NCBI RefSeq assembly: GCF_963675985.1
Contig: NZ_OY780958.1
Coordinates: 1,426,001-1,490,000 of the forward strand
Origin: an uncultured Roseibium sp.
GTDB lineage: Bacteria > Pseudomonadota > Alphaproteobacteria > Rhizobiales > Stappiaceae
DNA length: 64,000 nucleotides
Direction of reading: 5' to 3'
A program made the position numbers and the translations under genes. This document shows positions 18,377 through 27,277 of the stretch, piece by piece. The stretch's first letter is position 1. The number at the start of each line of letters is the position of its first letter. The notes beneath the pieces are model-generated. The model ran no database searches. It was not told the DNA's origin and saw only the letters and a list, made by a program, of their open reading frames with translations.

Positions 18377-20590
18377 ATGTCAGGCGAAATGATTGGTCAG
18401 GTACTTATCTGGCTGGTGGTGGTCGTCATCGCAATCGTGGTGGCCGTCTACATACTCAGATGGCTCTACAGGCGCTCGACCAAGGAAGTGGCATTCGTAC
18501 GGACCGGTTTCCTGGGCGAAAAGGTGGTCGTCAACGGCGGTGCCTTCGTCATCCCGGTGCTGCACGAAATCACGCCGGTGAACATGAACGTCATGCGCAT
18601 CGAGGTGCCGCGCCGCGACGGACAGGCGCTGATCACCCGTAACCGCATGCGCGTCGACATCACCGCCGAGTTCTTCGTTCAGGTCGGCTCGTCCAAGGAG
18701 GCGGTTGCCGCCGCGGCCCAGACACTCGGCAGCCGCACTATGCAGGAAGACGGGCTCATCTCGCTGCTCGAAGGCAAGTTCGCGGCCGCCATGCGCACCG
18801 TCGCGGCGCGCATGACCCTGGAGGAGATGCACGAGCAGCGCGGCGAATACGCCGAAGCGGTGCGGGACGCCGCCTCCCAGGCACTCGCCCGAAACGGTCT
18901 CGAACTGGATGCGGTCGCCATCGCGGATCTGGACCAGACCGGTCTTGAATTCTTCGATCCGTCCAACGCATTCGATGCCGAAGGTCTCACCCAGATCACC
19001 GAGTCGATCGAGGCGCGGCGCAAGATGCGCAACGAGATCGAACAGCGGACACTGGTGGAGATCCGCACGCAGAACCTGGCCGCCCAGAAGCAGGTCTACG
19101 ACATTGACCGCGACCAGGAATATGCCCGTCTGGAACAGGAACGCGAACTTGAAATCCGGCGCGCCGCTCAACGCTCGGAACTGGTGCGCGAACGCGCGCT
19201 GAAAGAACAGGAAAGCGAACAGGCGCAGCTGGCCTCGCGCGAGGCGGTCGAAAAGGCGCGCATGGCTCAGGAACGGGCGATCACCGACGAACGCATCAAG
19301 TCGGAGGAAGAGACCCAGCGCCGGGAAATCGCGCGCCGCAGGGCGATCGACGAGGCGGAAATCAAGAGCCGTGAGCAGACCGAGCGGGAGCAGATCGCTC
19401 TGGAACTCGAACTCGAAAAGGTCCGGATCGCGCGCGATCTGGACCGCCGGGAACGGGAGATCGCCAGCGAGAAGGCGATCGAGATCCATGCACTCGAACG
19501 CCAGATCGCCATTGCGGAAAAGGCGGTCGAGGTCGCCAAGGCCGAAGCTGAAAAGCAGCGCAACGAGATCGTCCAGAACCAGATGACCGAGGCGGAGCGC
19601 GTTGCTCAGGAGCGGGCGCTGGACGAGGTCCGGATCGAGCGGGAACGCCGTCTCGACGGGCTGCAGATCGCCAAGCGTCAGGCCTTCGAGGAAGCCGAAC
19701 TCGCCATGTCCGAGGAGGTGGAACGCGCACGCCTTGCCACAGAGCGGGCCGTCGCGGAAGCGCGCATCGTCAACGAGCGCGAAATCTCCACAGCCCGGGT
19801 CAATCGCGACCGGGCCGTCGAGATCGCCGAGATCGAAAAGGCCGTGGAGCTGGCCCAGAAGTCCCAGGAGCGGTCGTCCGCTCTGGCTGCAGCGGCAGCG
19901 GTCCGGGCCAAGGCCGTTCAGGCGGAGGAGCAGGCCCTCACGACCCGCGAGAAGGAAGTTGCCGAACGGCGCAGCCTGACAGAGCGGATCGCCACCGAGC
20001 GCGAGGTTGCACGGGAGACCCTGAAGGTTACCGGCCGTGCCGACGCCGAAATGAAGGCAGCCAAGAGCCTGGCCGAGGCGCAGAAGATCGCAGCCCTTGC
20101 CAAGGCGGAAGCGGAGAAGATCGCCGCCCTTGCCGCCAGCGAGCGCTACAGGGTCGATGCCGACGGCCAGCGCGCGCTCAACGAAAGCGAAAATGCCTTG
20201 TCGGAGGATGCGCGCCAGGCCCGTATCCGCGAGAAGCTGCTTGAGCGGCTTGAAGGCATCGTTCGCGAGAGCGTCCGTCCCATGGAGAAGATCGAGGGCA
20301 TCAAGATCCTCCATGTCGACGGCATGAACGGGCACGACGGCAACCGCAAGAACGTCACCGACGAGGTGATCGATTCCGCCCTTCGTTACCGGGTCCAGGC
20401 TCCGATGATCGACAACCTGATGAAGGAGATCGGCATCGAAGGCGGGTCCATGGGACGCATGACGGATGTTCTCAGGGACGCCAAGGATATGGCGTCGCTG
20501 GTGGACAAGGCCGAGGGCAAGGTTGAAGGCAAGTCGGGCAAGGGAAAGGGCGCTTCGAACGATGACGACGATCGTGACCGCGACCGCTAG
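18377..20590 (+). CDS. flotillin / SPFH-domain protein (YqiK-like)
   Basis: A 737-residue membrane-scaffold protein. A single N-terminal membrane segment (residues about 7-28) is followed by an SPFH domain (about 30-200) and then a very long charged coiled coil rich in ERA/EIE/AEA heptads (about 205-620). The C-terminal 100 residues are a globular flotillin-type tail ending in a polar KGKGASNDDDDRDRDR. Flotillins oligomerise in membrane microdomains and scaffold transporters and kinases. An NfeD-like partner is usual but none is seen here. Its place in an ABC-importer/hydrolase operon, only 40 bp after the TIM-barrel gene, is unusual. Confidence 0.88.
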   Translation: MSGEMIGQVLIWLVVVVIAIVVAVYILRWLYRRSTKEVAFVRTGFLGEKVVVNGGAFVIPVLHEITPVNMNVMRIEVPRRDGQALITRNRMRVDITAEFFVQVGSSKEAVAAAAQTLGSRTMQEDGLISLLEGKFAAAMRTVAARMTLEEMHEQRGEYAEAVRDAASQALARNGLELDAVAIADLDQTGLEFFDPSNAFDAEGLTQITESIEARRKMRNEIEQRTLVEIRTQNLAAQKQVYDIDRDQEYARLEQERELEIRRAAQRSELVRERALKEQESEQAQLASREAVEKARMAQERAITDERIKSEEETQRREIARRRAIDEAEIKSREQTEREQIALELELEKVRIARDLDRREREIASEKAIEIHALERQIAIAEKAVEVAKAEAEKQRNEIVQNQMTEAERVAQERALDEVRIERERRLDGLQIAKRQAFEEAELAMSEEVERARLATERAVAEARIVNEREISTARVNRDRAVEIAEIEKAVELAQKSQERSSALAAAAAVRAKAVQAEEQALTTREKEVAERRSLTERIATEREVARETLKVTGRADAEMKAAKSLAEAQKIAALAKAEAEKIAALAASERYRVDADGQRALNESENALSEDARQARIREKLLERLEGIVRESVRPMEKIEGIKILHVDGMNGHDGNRKNVTDEVIDSALRYRVQAPMIDNLMKEIGIEGGSMGRMTDVLRDAKDMASLVDKAEGKVEGKSGKGKGASNDDDDRDRDR

Positions 20591-20626
20591 TCTCGCCGTG
20601 ACCGGTTCCGCCGAGTGGAGGCGGTC

Positions 20627-21067
20627 ATGACCCGCGTCTATGTCTCCAGTGTCATCCCTGCGCCGGCGGCGAACGTCTGGCGGCGCGTCCGGGATTTCAA
20701 CGGCCTGCCGGAGTGGACGCCCTTCGTCGCCGAAAGCCGGATTGAGCAGGGCCTGCCGTCGGACAAGGTGGGGTGCATCCGCAACTTCACTCTGACCGAC
20801 GGGGGGAAGATCCGTGAGCAGTTGCTGGCCCTGTCGGATTACGACATGAGCTGCACCTATTCGATCCTGGAAAGTCCCATGGGTGTCGAGGACTACATCG
20901 CGAAGCTGTCGCTGACGCCGGTGACCGACGGCAATGTCACCTTTGCCCAGTGGCAGGCGGATTTCGAGTGTGCTCCGGAACGGGAACAGGCGTTGATCGA
21001 GCAGATCGGAAAGGGCGTGTTCCAGAGCGCCTTCAACGCGCTCAAGCAATCCTTCGGCGGGCGATGA
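20627..21067 (+). CDS. SRPBCC (START-like) family protein
   Basis: A 146-residue stand-alone START/Bet v1-like protein with a hydrophobic ligand cavity. The motif VIPAPAANVWRRVRDFNGLPEW and the pattern DGGKIREQLL are typical of the polyketide-cyclase-2 branch. ATG at 20627 is preferred over GTG at 20615 because GGAGG lies seven bases upstream. It is clearly paralogous to the N-terminal domain of the next gene (shared RDFN, SxIExGL, DGGxxREQLL, ESPxxxxDY), so the pair arose by tandem duplication. Confidence 0.82.
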   Translation: MTRVYVSSVIPAPAANVWRRVRDFNGLPEWTPFVAESRIEQGLPSDKVGCIRNFTLTDGGKIREQLLALSDYDMSCTYSILESPMGVEDYIAKLSLTPVTDGNVTFAQWQADFECAPEREQALIEQIGKGVFQSAFNALKQSFGGR

Positions 21068-21106
21068 CGATGTTGGATCCGGTGTCTGTCCGTCAGCTTT
21101 CGGGGG

Positions 21107-22666
21107 ATGACCGTGGCGCGCGTCTGTGAAAGTGCGATCGTCGATGTGCCGATCGAGGAGGTCTGGCACTGGCTCAGGGATTTCAACAGCCATTGGGCCT
21201 GGCATCCGGCAATTGCCGAGAGCGAGATCGAAAACGGCCTGTCCGCGGACATGGTCGGTGCGGTTCGCGCCTTCTCGCTGCAGGATGGCGGCTTTCTGCG
21301 CGAACAGCTTCTGAGCCTCGATGATGAAACATATGAACTCAGTTACTGCCTGATCGAATCCCCACTGCCGCTCTACGACTATGTGGCGACGATCCGGCTC
21401 AAGCCGGTCACCGATACCGGCGCCACGTTCTGGCAATGGGAAAGCGAGTTCAATCCGCCTGCCGACCGCGCGCGCGAACTCAAGGCTCTGGTCGCGAACG
21501 ACATCTACCGGGCCGGCATGCGTGCCCTCGAACGGCGATTGCGCGAGGGACCGGCGGACGGCGGTGAAGGCATCTTGCGCGTTGCCCGCGCGCGGGAGAC
21601 CGAGCCGCCCTATGAGCCGGCGGCTAAAAAAGCCGATGGGGGGCAGTCAGAACCAACGCCCCCATCACATGTTCATGCGACCGACAATCTCTCCGCCCGC
21701 GCGGTGGTGATGGACCAATATGGCGGACCCGAGGTCCTGTCCCTGCGCGACATCGGCGTCCCGCAACCGGGGCCCGGCGAGGTGCGGATCCGGCAGGCCC
21801 ATATCGGGGTCAATTTCATTGATATTTATTGCCGCACCGGCTATTTCGACCTGGTGCCGCTGCCGGGTGTTCCGGGCATGGAGGCGGCCGGTGTCGTCGA
21901 AAGCGTCGGCCCGGGCGTGTCCCATCTCTCTCCCGGCGACCGCGTCGCCTATGCCTGCCCGCCGACCGGGGCTTATGCCTCCGTTCGGACGATGGGCGCC
22001 GACCTCGTGGTGCGCATTCCCGATTGGCTCGATACGGCCCACGCGGCCGCAGGCCTGCTCAAGGGGGTGACCGCCGGCTTCCTGCTGCACGACGTTCATC
22101 AGGTTGAGCGGGGCGAATGGGTCGTCGTTCACGCGGCCGCAGGCGGCGTCGGAACGCTGATCACTCAATGGGCGACGGCCCTGGGCGCACGGGTGATCGG
22201 TACCGTATCGGATCAGGAGAAGGCCAGAGTGGCCGAAGCCAATGGCGCTGGTGAGGTCATCATCGGCCGCGGAATGGAGTTCATTGAACGCGTTCAGCAG
22301 CTGACCGGCGGACGCGGCGCGGATGTCATCTACGATGCCGTCGGCCGCGACAGTTTCGATGCCTCGGTCGCAGCCCTTGCCATCCGCGGCCATCTCGTGT
22401 CCTTCGGCCAGGCGTCCGGCGACATCGGTCCGCGCGAAATCGGGCCGATGGCGAGCAAGTCCCTGACCCTGTCACGCCCGAATTACGGCCACTATATCGC
22501 CGACCGGGCGATGATGACCCTGCAGGCGGAGCGGTTGTTCGAGGCGCTCGACCGGGGTTTCCTGACGATCCCCCGTCCGTGGGTCGCGCCAATGGAGACT
22601 GTCGCCGAAGTGCACCGCGAACTCGAAGCCGGTCGCACGACAGGGGCGACCGTACTTGAGGTTTAA
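21107..22666 (+). CDS. SRPBCC domain fused to NAD(P)H:quinone oxidoreductase (zinc-less MDR)
   Basis: A 519-residue fusion. Residues about 5-145 are a START-like domain related to the preceding gene product. A low-complexity linker of about 50 residues follows. Residues about 199-519 are a quinone-reductase-type medium-chain dehydrogenase: AVVMDQYGGPEVL, NFIDIYCRTGYF, the nucleotide-binding HAAAGGVGTL and the C-terminal GRTTGATVLEV. The catalytic-zinc cysteine and histidine ligands of alcohol dehydrogenases are absent, as expected for QOR proteins. The fusion suggests that the START domain presents a hydrophobic substrate to the reductase. It is the last gene of the operon. Confidence 0.88.
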   Translation: MTVARVCESAIVDVPIEEVWHWLRDFNSHWAWHPAIAESEIENGLSADMVGAVRAFSLQDGGFLREQLLSLDDETYELSYCLIESPLPLYDYVATIRLKPVTDTGATFWQWESEFNPPADRARELKALVANDIYRAGMRALERRLREGPADGGEGILRVARARETEPPYEPAAKKADGGQSEPTPPSHVHATDNLSARAVVMDQYGGPEVLSLRDIGVPQPGPGEVRIRQAHIGVNFIDIYCRTGYFDLVPLPGVPGMEAAGVVESVGPGVSHLSPGDRVAYACPPTGAYASVRTMGADLVVRIPDWLDTAHAAAGLLKGVTAGFLLHDVHQVERGEWVVVHAAAGGVGTLITQWATALGARVIGTVSDQEKARVAEANGAGEVIIGRGMEFIERVQQLTGGRGADVIYDAVGRDSFDASVAALAIRGHLVSFGQASGDIGPREIGPMASKSLTLSRPNYGHYIADRAMMTLQAERLFEALDRGFLTIPRPWVAPMETVAEVHRELEAGRTTGATVLEV

Positions 22667-23005
22667 GATCCAGACATAATCGGGGATTGAGGCTGATCGT
22701 GCCGTTCATCGGTATCGCAGTGCTGATCGGTATGTAGGGCCACTTGGGTGTCCTGACCGCGATACCGCAGAATTTAGTTGCCCAATGGAGCCTGAACTCG
22801 GTGCTTATGGGCTATTTCGCCGCCCTGCGAAGCGCGGTTCCCGAGGAAAGCCGACAAATACCGCCGATGGTTGCATCAAAATCGATACTTAAGTCGTAGT
22901 ATCGGTATCAATTATTATTTCCGTTGCACATTATTGATTATAGTTGTCTTGCGCAGTCCAGCGTCTGATTGTTACTGTTATCTCCTCTTGGGAGGAGGAA
23001 GTCGG
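22667..23005 (+). promoter_or_regulatory. intergenic control region before the response-regulator gene
   Basis: A 339-bp gap with an AT-rich core (about 22880-22985). It contains the dyad CGATACT (22883-22889) / AGTATCG (22898-22904). Immediately before the gene, CTCCTC (22982-22987) can pair with GAGGAG (22992-22997) across a four-base loop, burying the Shine-Dalgarno. No gene is seen in the gap. Promoter location is not certain. Confidence 0.5.
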
Positions 23006-23728
23006 ATGGGCAAAAAATGCGATCCGCAAGACCACGTGGTTATTAAATCGATTTTAGTGATCGATGACCACCCGTTATATTGCGATGCACTTGCGGCAAC
23101 ATTGGAGAAACTCTTTCGGTCCAGATCGGTCAAGAAGGCGACCTCGCTGAAGGAAGGCTTGCGCCTTGTGGGCGCGCGGTTTCAACCGGACCTGGTGATG
23201 CTGGATCTGAAACTTCCTGACGTCACCGGTCTCAGCGGCATTCTGAAGGTCAAAGACCGCTTGCCCGATGTTCCGGTTCTGGTGATTTCCGCGGAATCTT
23301 CGGAAGAAACAGTCGCGACGCTCATGACAGCGGGTGCGGCCGGCTTTATCCCGAAAGATGCGTCGCACAAGGTGTTTCAGCAGGCACTGATGGAGATCCG
23401 GGTAGGCCGCCGATTCCTGCCGCCGGGCTATACGTTGCCGAAGCGGTCGAACCAGTCGGACCCGACCGTCCAGCAGATCGCGCACAAGATTGCGGATCTG
23501 ACGCCGCAGCAGAACAGGATCATGAAGCTGATCTGCGCGGGCAAGCCGAACAAGCAGATCGCCTACGAACTGTCGCTCGCGGAGGCCACGGTCAAGGCGC
23601 ATATCACGGCACTGCTACGCCGTCTTGGTGTCAACAACCGGACCCAAGCGGCGATCCTGGTCAAAAGCGCGAGCCTCGATGGTGGGGCTCATCTTTCGAA
23701 TGGCGACGCCCGTGCATTGTTGAGCTAG
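23006..23728 (+). CDS. LuxR/NarL-family two-component response regulator
   Basis: A 240-residue regulator. The receiver domain (about 14-130) has ILVIDDHPLYCDAL with acidic pocket and phosphoacceptor Asp67 in MLDLKLPDVTG, Ser in ISAES and Lys in GFIPKDA. A LuxR helix-turn-helix (LTPQQNRIMKLICAGKPNKQIAYELSL, ATVKAHITALLRRLGVNNR) occupies about 165-228. This layout matches AgmR/ErdR-type regulators that switch on PQQ-dependent alcohol oxidation. ATG 23006 has GGAGG seven bases upstream. The frame extends upstream into AT-rich leader DNA. Next are a FIST sensor and a hybrid kinase, which probably form one signalling route. Confidence 0.88.
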   Translation: MGKKCDPQDHVVIKSILVIDDHPLYCDALAATLEKLFRSRSVKKATSLKEGLRLVGARFQPDLVMLDLKLPDVTGLSGILKVKDRLPDVPVLVISAESSEETVATLMTAGAAGFIPKDASHKVFQQALMEIRVGRRFLPPGYTLPKRSNQSDPTVQQIAHKIADLTPQQNRIMKLICAGKPNKQIAYELSLAEATVKAHITALLRRLGVNNRTQAAILVKSASLDGGAHLSNGDARALLS

Positions 23729-23738
23729 GCGGGCCTTG

Positions 23739-24908
23739 ATGAACATCCTGCCCCTCAACAAGGCCGGCCAGCCACTTACGGCCAAGGTCGGGGTTTCCCA
23801 TGCGAGGGACCCGGAAGAGGCTGTTCGCGAAGCGTCCATGGGCTTTGCCACCCATGCGACGTGTTTTGTTCTGGTCTTCGTTCCCGATCATCTGGAGCCG
23901 GCCGCGGTCGCGCGGGAAATGGCGATCCAGCTGCCATCGACCACCGTCTTCGGCTGCACCACTGCAGGGCAGATCACGACCAAGGGGTATGAAAACGACG
24001 CGCTGATGATGATCGCCTTTCCGAGGCGGCATTTTCGGTGCTCGTCAACGCTGATCAAGCCGCTGCGGCGGGCCTCCATCGAACGGACCGCCGCCCAGGC
24101 CCGCATGCTGGCGTCCCGGTTTCCGCACACAGCCAACTGGAAACGGGTTGCACTCGTTTTTGCCGATGGCCTGTCCAAGCAGGAAGATCTTCTCGTTGCC
24201 GCATTGAACGCGGGGCTGTGCGATGTCCCGGTGTTCGGAGGATCCGCCGGACATGGTCTGGCCTTCGACGAAACCTTTGTACTGCATGAGGGAGAGGCCC
24301 ACAGCGATGCGGCACTCCTCCTGCTCCTGGAAACGGATTTGTGCTTCAGGGCGCTCGGCTTTGACCATTTCCTGCCGACGGCCAAGCGGATGGTGGTGAC
24401 GCGGGCCATTCCGGAGGAGCGACTCGTTCTGGAAATCAACGGTGCGCCCGCGGCCCGCGAATATGCGCGCTATGTAGGGTGCCAGGTTTCCGAGCTGTCG
24501 CCGAAGGTCTTTGCCGAAAATCCCGTGCTCGTGCGCAACGGCAAGAGCTGGCATGTGCGCGCCATCCAGCAGGTGGCCGACAATGGCGGTCTGTGGTTTC
24601 TGTCGGCAATCGACGACGGACTGGTCCTGACCCTCGGACAGGGCACGGAGATCCTGGAGACACTGGAAACGGGACTCGATACGCGGTGCAGCAAGGGCAA
24701 CAGCCCGGATTTCATCCTCGGCTTCGATTGTTACCTGAGGCGGCTTGAAATCGAGCAGAACAACCTTGTCGAAGATGCATCCGACATCCTGTGCAAGCAT
24801 CGCGTCTTCGGCTTCAACACCTACGGCGAGCAACATCTCGGCGTCCATGTGAACCAGACGTTCGTGGGCGTTGCCTTTTATCCGCCGACGGGGGATTTGT
24901 TGTTTTGA
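23739..24908 (+). CDS. FIST-domain sensor protein (NosP-like)
   Basis: A 389-residue cytoplasmic protein with FIST_N (about 30-225; STTVFGCTTAGQI, VFGGSAGHGL) and FIST_C (about 235-375; VLEINGAPAAREYARYVG, GFDCYLRRLE, VFGFNTYGEQHLGVHVNQTFVGVAF). FIST proteins bind small ligands. The pseudomonad NosP is a haem-dependent nitric-oxide sensor encoded beside the hybrid kinase NahK. Here too the kinase gene starts inside the FIST stop codon. TTG at 23736 would add one residue. Whether haem or NO is the signal cannot be read from sequence. Confidence 0.85.
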   Translation: MNILPLNKAGQPLTAKVGVSHARDPEEAVREASMGFATHATCFVLVFVPDHLEPAAVAREMAIQLPSTTVFGCTTAGQITTKGYENDALMMIAFPRRHFRCSSTLIKPLRRASIERTAAQARMLASRFPHTANWKRVALVFADGLSKQEDLLVAALNAGLCDVPVFGGSAGHGLAFDETFVLHEGEAHSDAALLLLLETDLCFRALGFDHFLPTAKRMVVTRAIPEERLVLEINGAPAAREYARYVGCQVSELSPKVFAENPVLVRNGKSWHVRAIQQVADNGGLWFLSAIDDGLVLTLGQGTEILETLETGLDTRCSKGNSPDFILGFDCYLRRLEIEQNNLVEDASDILCKHRVFGFNTYGEQHLGVHVNQTFVGVAFYPPTGDLLF

Positions 24909-27151
24909 TCGACCCGAGCGAACCTCTGGAACAGCAGGTCGAGCGTCAGGAAAAGATTATCGAGGCGCTCATCCAGCGTGCCAGCCGGGAGCACGACGTG
25001 GGCAGTTCGGCCTATTCCCTGTTCCAGTCCGCCATCACCCTGCAAGGCGAGGTCTGGGAAAAGACCAGGGATCTTGAAAAGGCGCTCGATACGCTCGGCC
25101 GTGCCAGCAGTCAGCTGAAGATCGCCGAATACGCGCGCGAGCAGACCGAACGCAATCTCGCGGATGCGCTGGATTCGATGGAAGGCGGCTTTGCGCTCTT
25201 CACTGAAGGCAGGCTGGAAATCTGCAACGACCAGTTCAAGGCCATGGTGCCCGATATCGCCGAAGGGATCGTCCCGGGTTTGGATATCGGCGATTATTTC
25301 GAGGCCCTGCGGTTGAGCAAGGATGTGGTTTCCCGCGCGACTTCGGAAAATGGGGCGGACCGGCGGTCGGTCCGGTCCGTGAACGGCATCGACACGACCT
25401 ATCCGTCCGTCGTGGGTTTGCGAAACGACCGCTGGTTCCAGATCACCCATAAAACAGCGTCGTCGAGCAAGATCGTGCTTTTGTCGACCGAGATCACCAG
25501 CATCGTCCGGCAGAACCGCCTGGAAAAGGACCGGCTGATCGACGAGCAGGCGGTCTTTCTGCAGGGTGCATTCGATCATATGACCCAGGGCGTGTGCACC
25601 TTTTCCGCCGAAGGCACATTGCTCATCCATAACGAACGTTTCCGGGAACTTCTCCGGCTGCCGATGTCTCTCGTGCGCAAGGGAACGGCCTTCAGCCAGA
25701 CCCTGGAATTTATCGTCAAGAACAAGCTCCTGGAGAGCATGACGCCGGGAGAGGAACTCGGCAACTGGGTGGCGACCGTTCGCGCCGGAAAGGGGCTGGA
25801 GAGGAAGGTACGCCATATCAGCGGCGACATACTGAACATTCGGGTTCACGGTCTGCCTGACCGGGGGTTCATCATGAACGTGATGGACATTACGGCCGAA
25901 ACGCAGACGACGGCACTGCTGGAGCAGCGGGTCCGGGAGCGGACTCTGGAACTGACCCAGGCGAACGAGCGCTTGCGGCGGCAGAACGAAGAGCAGGCCA
26001 TCGTCGACGAACAACTGCGCCTGGCAAAGGAGCAGGCCGAGGAGGCCATGTCGTCGAAGACGAAATTTTTCGCCGCAGCCAGCCACGACCTGCTGCAGCC
26101 GATCAATGCGGCAAAGCTGCTGATTTCGACCATGAGCGAAGGTGCGCAGGATACGCCCCTGGCCGATACGGTGTTGCGTCTGGAGCGGTCCTTTAACTCG
26201 ATCGAATCCCTGCTTCACGCTCTCCTGGATATTTCACGCCTGGAATCGACCGGGACAGAGATGACCGTGACCAGCTTCTGCATTGGCGACCTGCTGAATT
26301 CGGTCAAGGAAGACTACGCGCAACTGGCGGAAGAAAAGGACATTCGTCTCGACGTCGTTCCCTGCAGTCTCTGGGTCTCGAGCGACCAGCGCTACCTGCT
26401 GCGCTCAGTCCAGAACCTGGTCGTCAATGCCATCCAATATACCGAGAAAGGCCGTGTACTGGCCGGGTGCCGCCGAAAAGGCCCGGAATTGATCCTGGAG
26501 GTCTGGGATACCGGTGTCGGCATTTCCAAGAACGACCAGAAGAAGATCTTTTCGGAGTTTACCAGGGCGTCACCGGTCGGTGCCAGCACAGGCATGGGGC
26601 TTGGGCTCTCCATCGTCGACCGGGCCTGCCGCCGGCTGGGGCATACGGTGGCCGTGCGGTCCAAGCCGGGCGTGGGCTCTGTTTTTTCCCTCACGCTTCC
26701 TGTTGTCGCCGCGCCTGTTCGGGACCATAGCCGGGAAGCAGATGACCAGCCTGCCATGTCGGACGATATGGATCTCATCGTCCTGATCGTGGAAAACAAT
26801 CCGGACGTCCTGTTTGCGACCGCCCGGAAGATCGAAAGCTGGGGCGGCAGTGTCCTGACTGCCGCTTCGACGGAAGAGGCTCTGGAACAGGTGCGCGAAA
26901 TCGGCATGGCGCCCGATATCATTCTGGCCGACTACCAGCTCGACGGGGACGACAACGGCATCGACACGATCGTTGCCGTGAGGGACGAAACCCATACAGA
27001 GGTTCCCGCCATCATGATTACCGCCAGTCGGGAGGAGACGCTGACTGAGGACAGTCGGCGCCATAACTTCACGGTGTTGACCAAGCCGGTGAAACTGTCC
27101 CGGCTGCGTCCGCTCATCGACTGGAAGACCCGAGCGCCGGCGCAGCTGTGA
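24905..27151 (+). CDS. hybrid sensor histidine kinase (NahK/ErcS-like)
   Basis: A 748-residue soluble hybrid kinase. It has an N-terminal coiled coil (about 1-85), two PAS-like domains (about 90-200 and 215-340) and a second coiled coil. A HisKA domain carries His394 in FFAAASHDLLQPINAAK, followed by HATPase boxes (NLVVNAIQYT, VWDTGVGIS, GMGLGLSIVDR) and a C-terminal receiver with Asp676 in ILADYQLDGDDNGID. No transmembrane segment is visible. The only reasonable start is TTG at 24905, overlapping the FIST stop (TTGA) with GGGGGA upstream, so it is translationally coupled to its putative sensor. It probably signals to the LuxR-type regulator at 23006-23728. Confidence 0.87.
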   Translation: MIDPSEPLEQQVERQEKIIEALIQRASREHDVGSSAYSLFQSAITLQGEVWEKTRDLEKALDTLGRASSQLKIAEYAREQTERNLADALDSMEGGFALFTEGRLEICNDQFKAMVPDIAEGIVPGLDIGDYFEALRLSKDVVSRATSENGADRRSVRSVNGIDTTYPSVVGLRNDRWFQITHKTASSSKIVLLSTEITSIVRQNRLEKDRLIDEQAVFLQGAFDHMTQGVCTFSAEGTLLIHNERFRELLRLPMSLVRKGTAFSQTLEFIVKNKLLESMTPGEELGNWVATVRAGKGLERKVRHISGDILNIRVHGLPDRGFIMNVMDITAETQTTALLEQRVRERTLELTQANERLRRQNEEQAIVDEQLRLAKEQAEEAMSSKTKFFAAASHDLLQPINAAKLLISTMSEGAQDTPLADTVLRLERSFNSIESLLHALLDISRLESTGTEMTVTSFCIGDLLNSVKEDYAQLAEEKDIRLDVVPCSLWVSSDQRYLLRSVQNLVVNAIQYTEKGRVLAGCRRKGPELILEVWDTGVGISKNDQKKIFSEFTRASPVGASTGMGLGLSIVDRACRRLGHTVAVRSKPGVGSVFSLTLPVVAAPVRDHSREADDQPAMSDDMDLIVLIVENNPDVLFATARKIESWGGSVLTAASTEEALEQVREIGMAPDIILADYQLDGDDNGIDTIVAVRDETHTEVPAIMITASREETLTEDSRRHNFTVLTKPVKLSRLRPLIDWKTRAPAQL

Positions 27152-27277
27152 ATGTGCGGCAAAACGCAGACAAAAGTCTGCAGTGACAGACCGGGAGAGC
27201 CGGATAGGCTTTCATCAAGGCCTGCCCGGATCATCAATGTTCGCGAGACGGGCCGGAAATACCAACGGGAGGAAACC

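Noticed and set aside
18380..21436. 1018-codon open frame on the minus strand
   Set aside because: Antisense shadow of the flotillin coiled coil and START-like genes; no domain and an amino-acid composition mirroring the Glu/Arg-rich sense strand.
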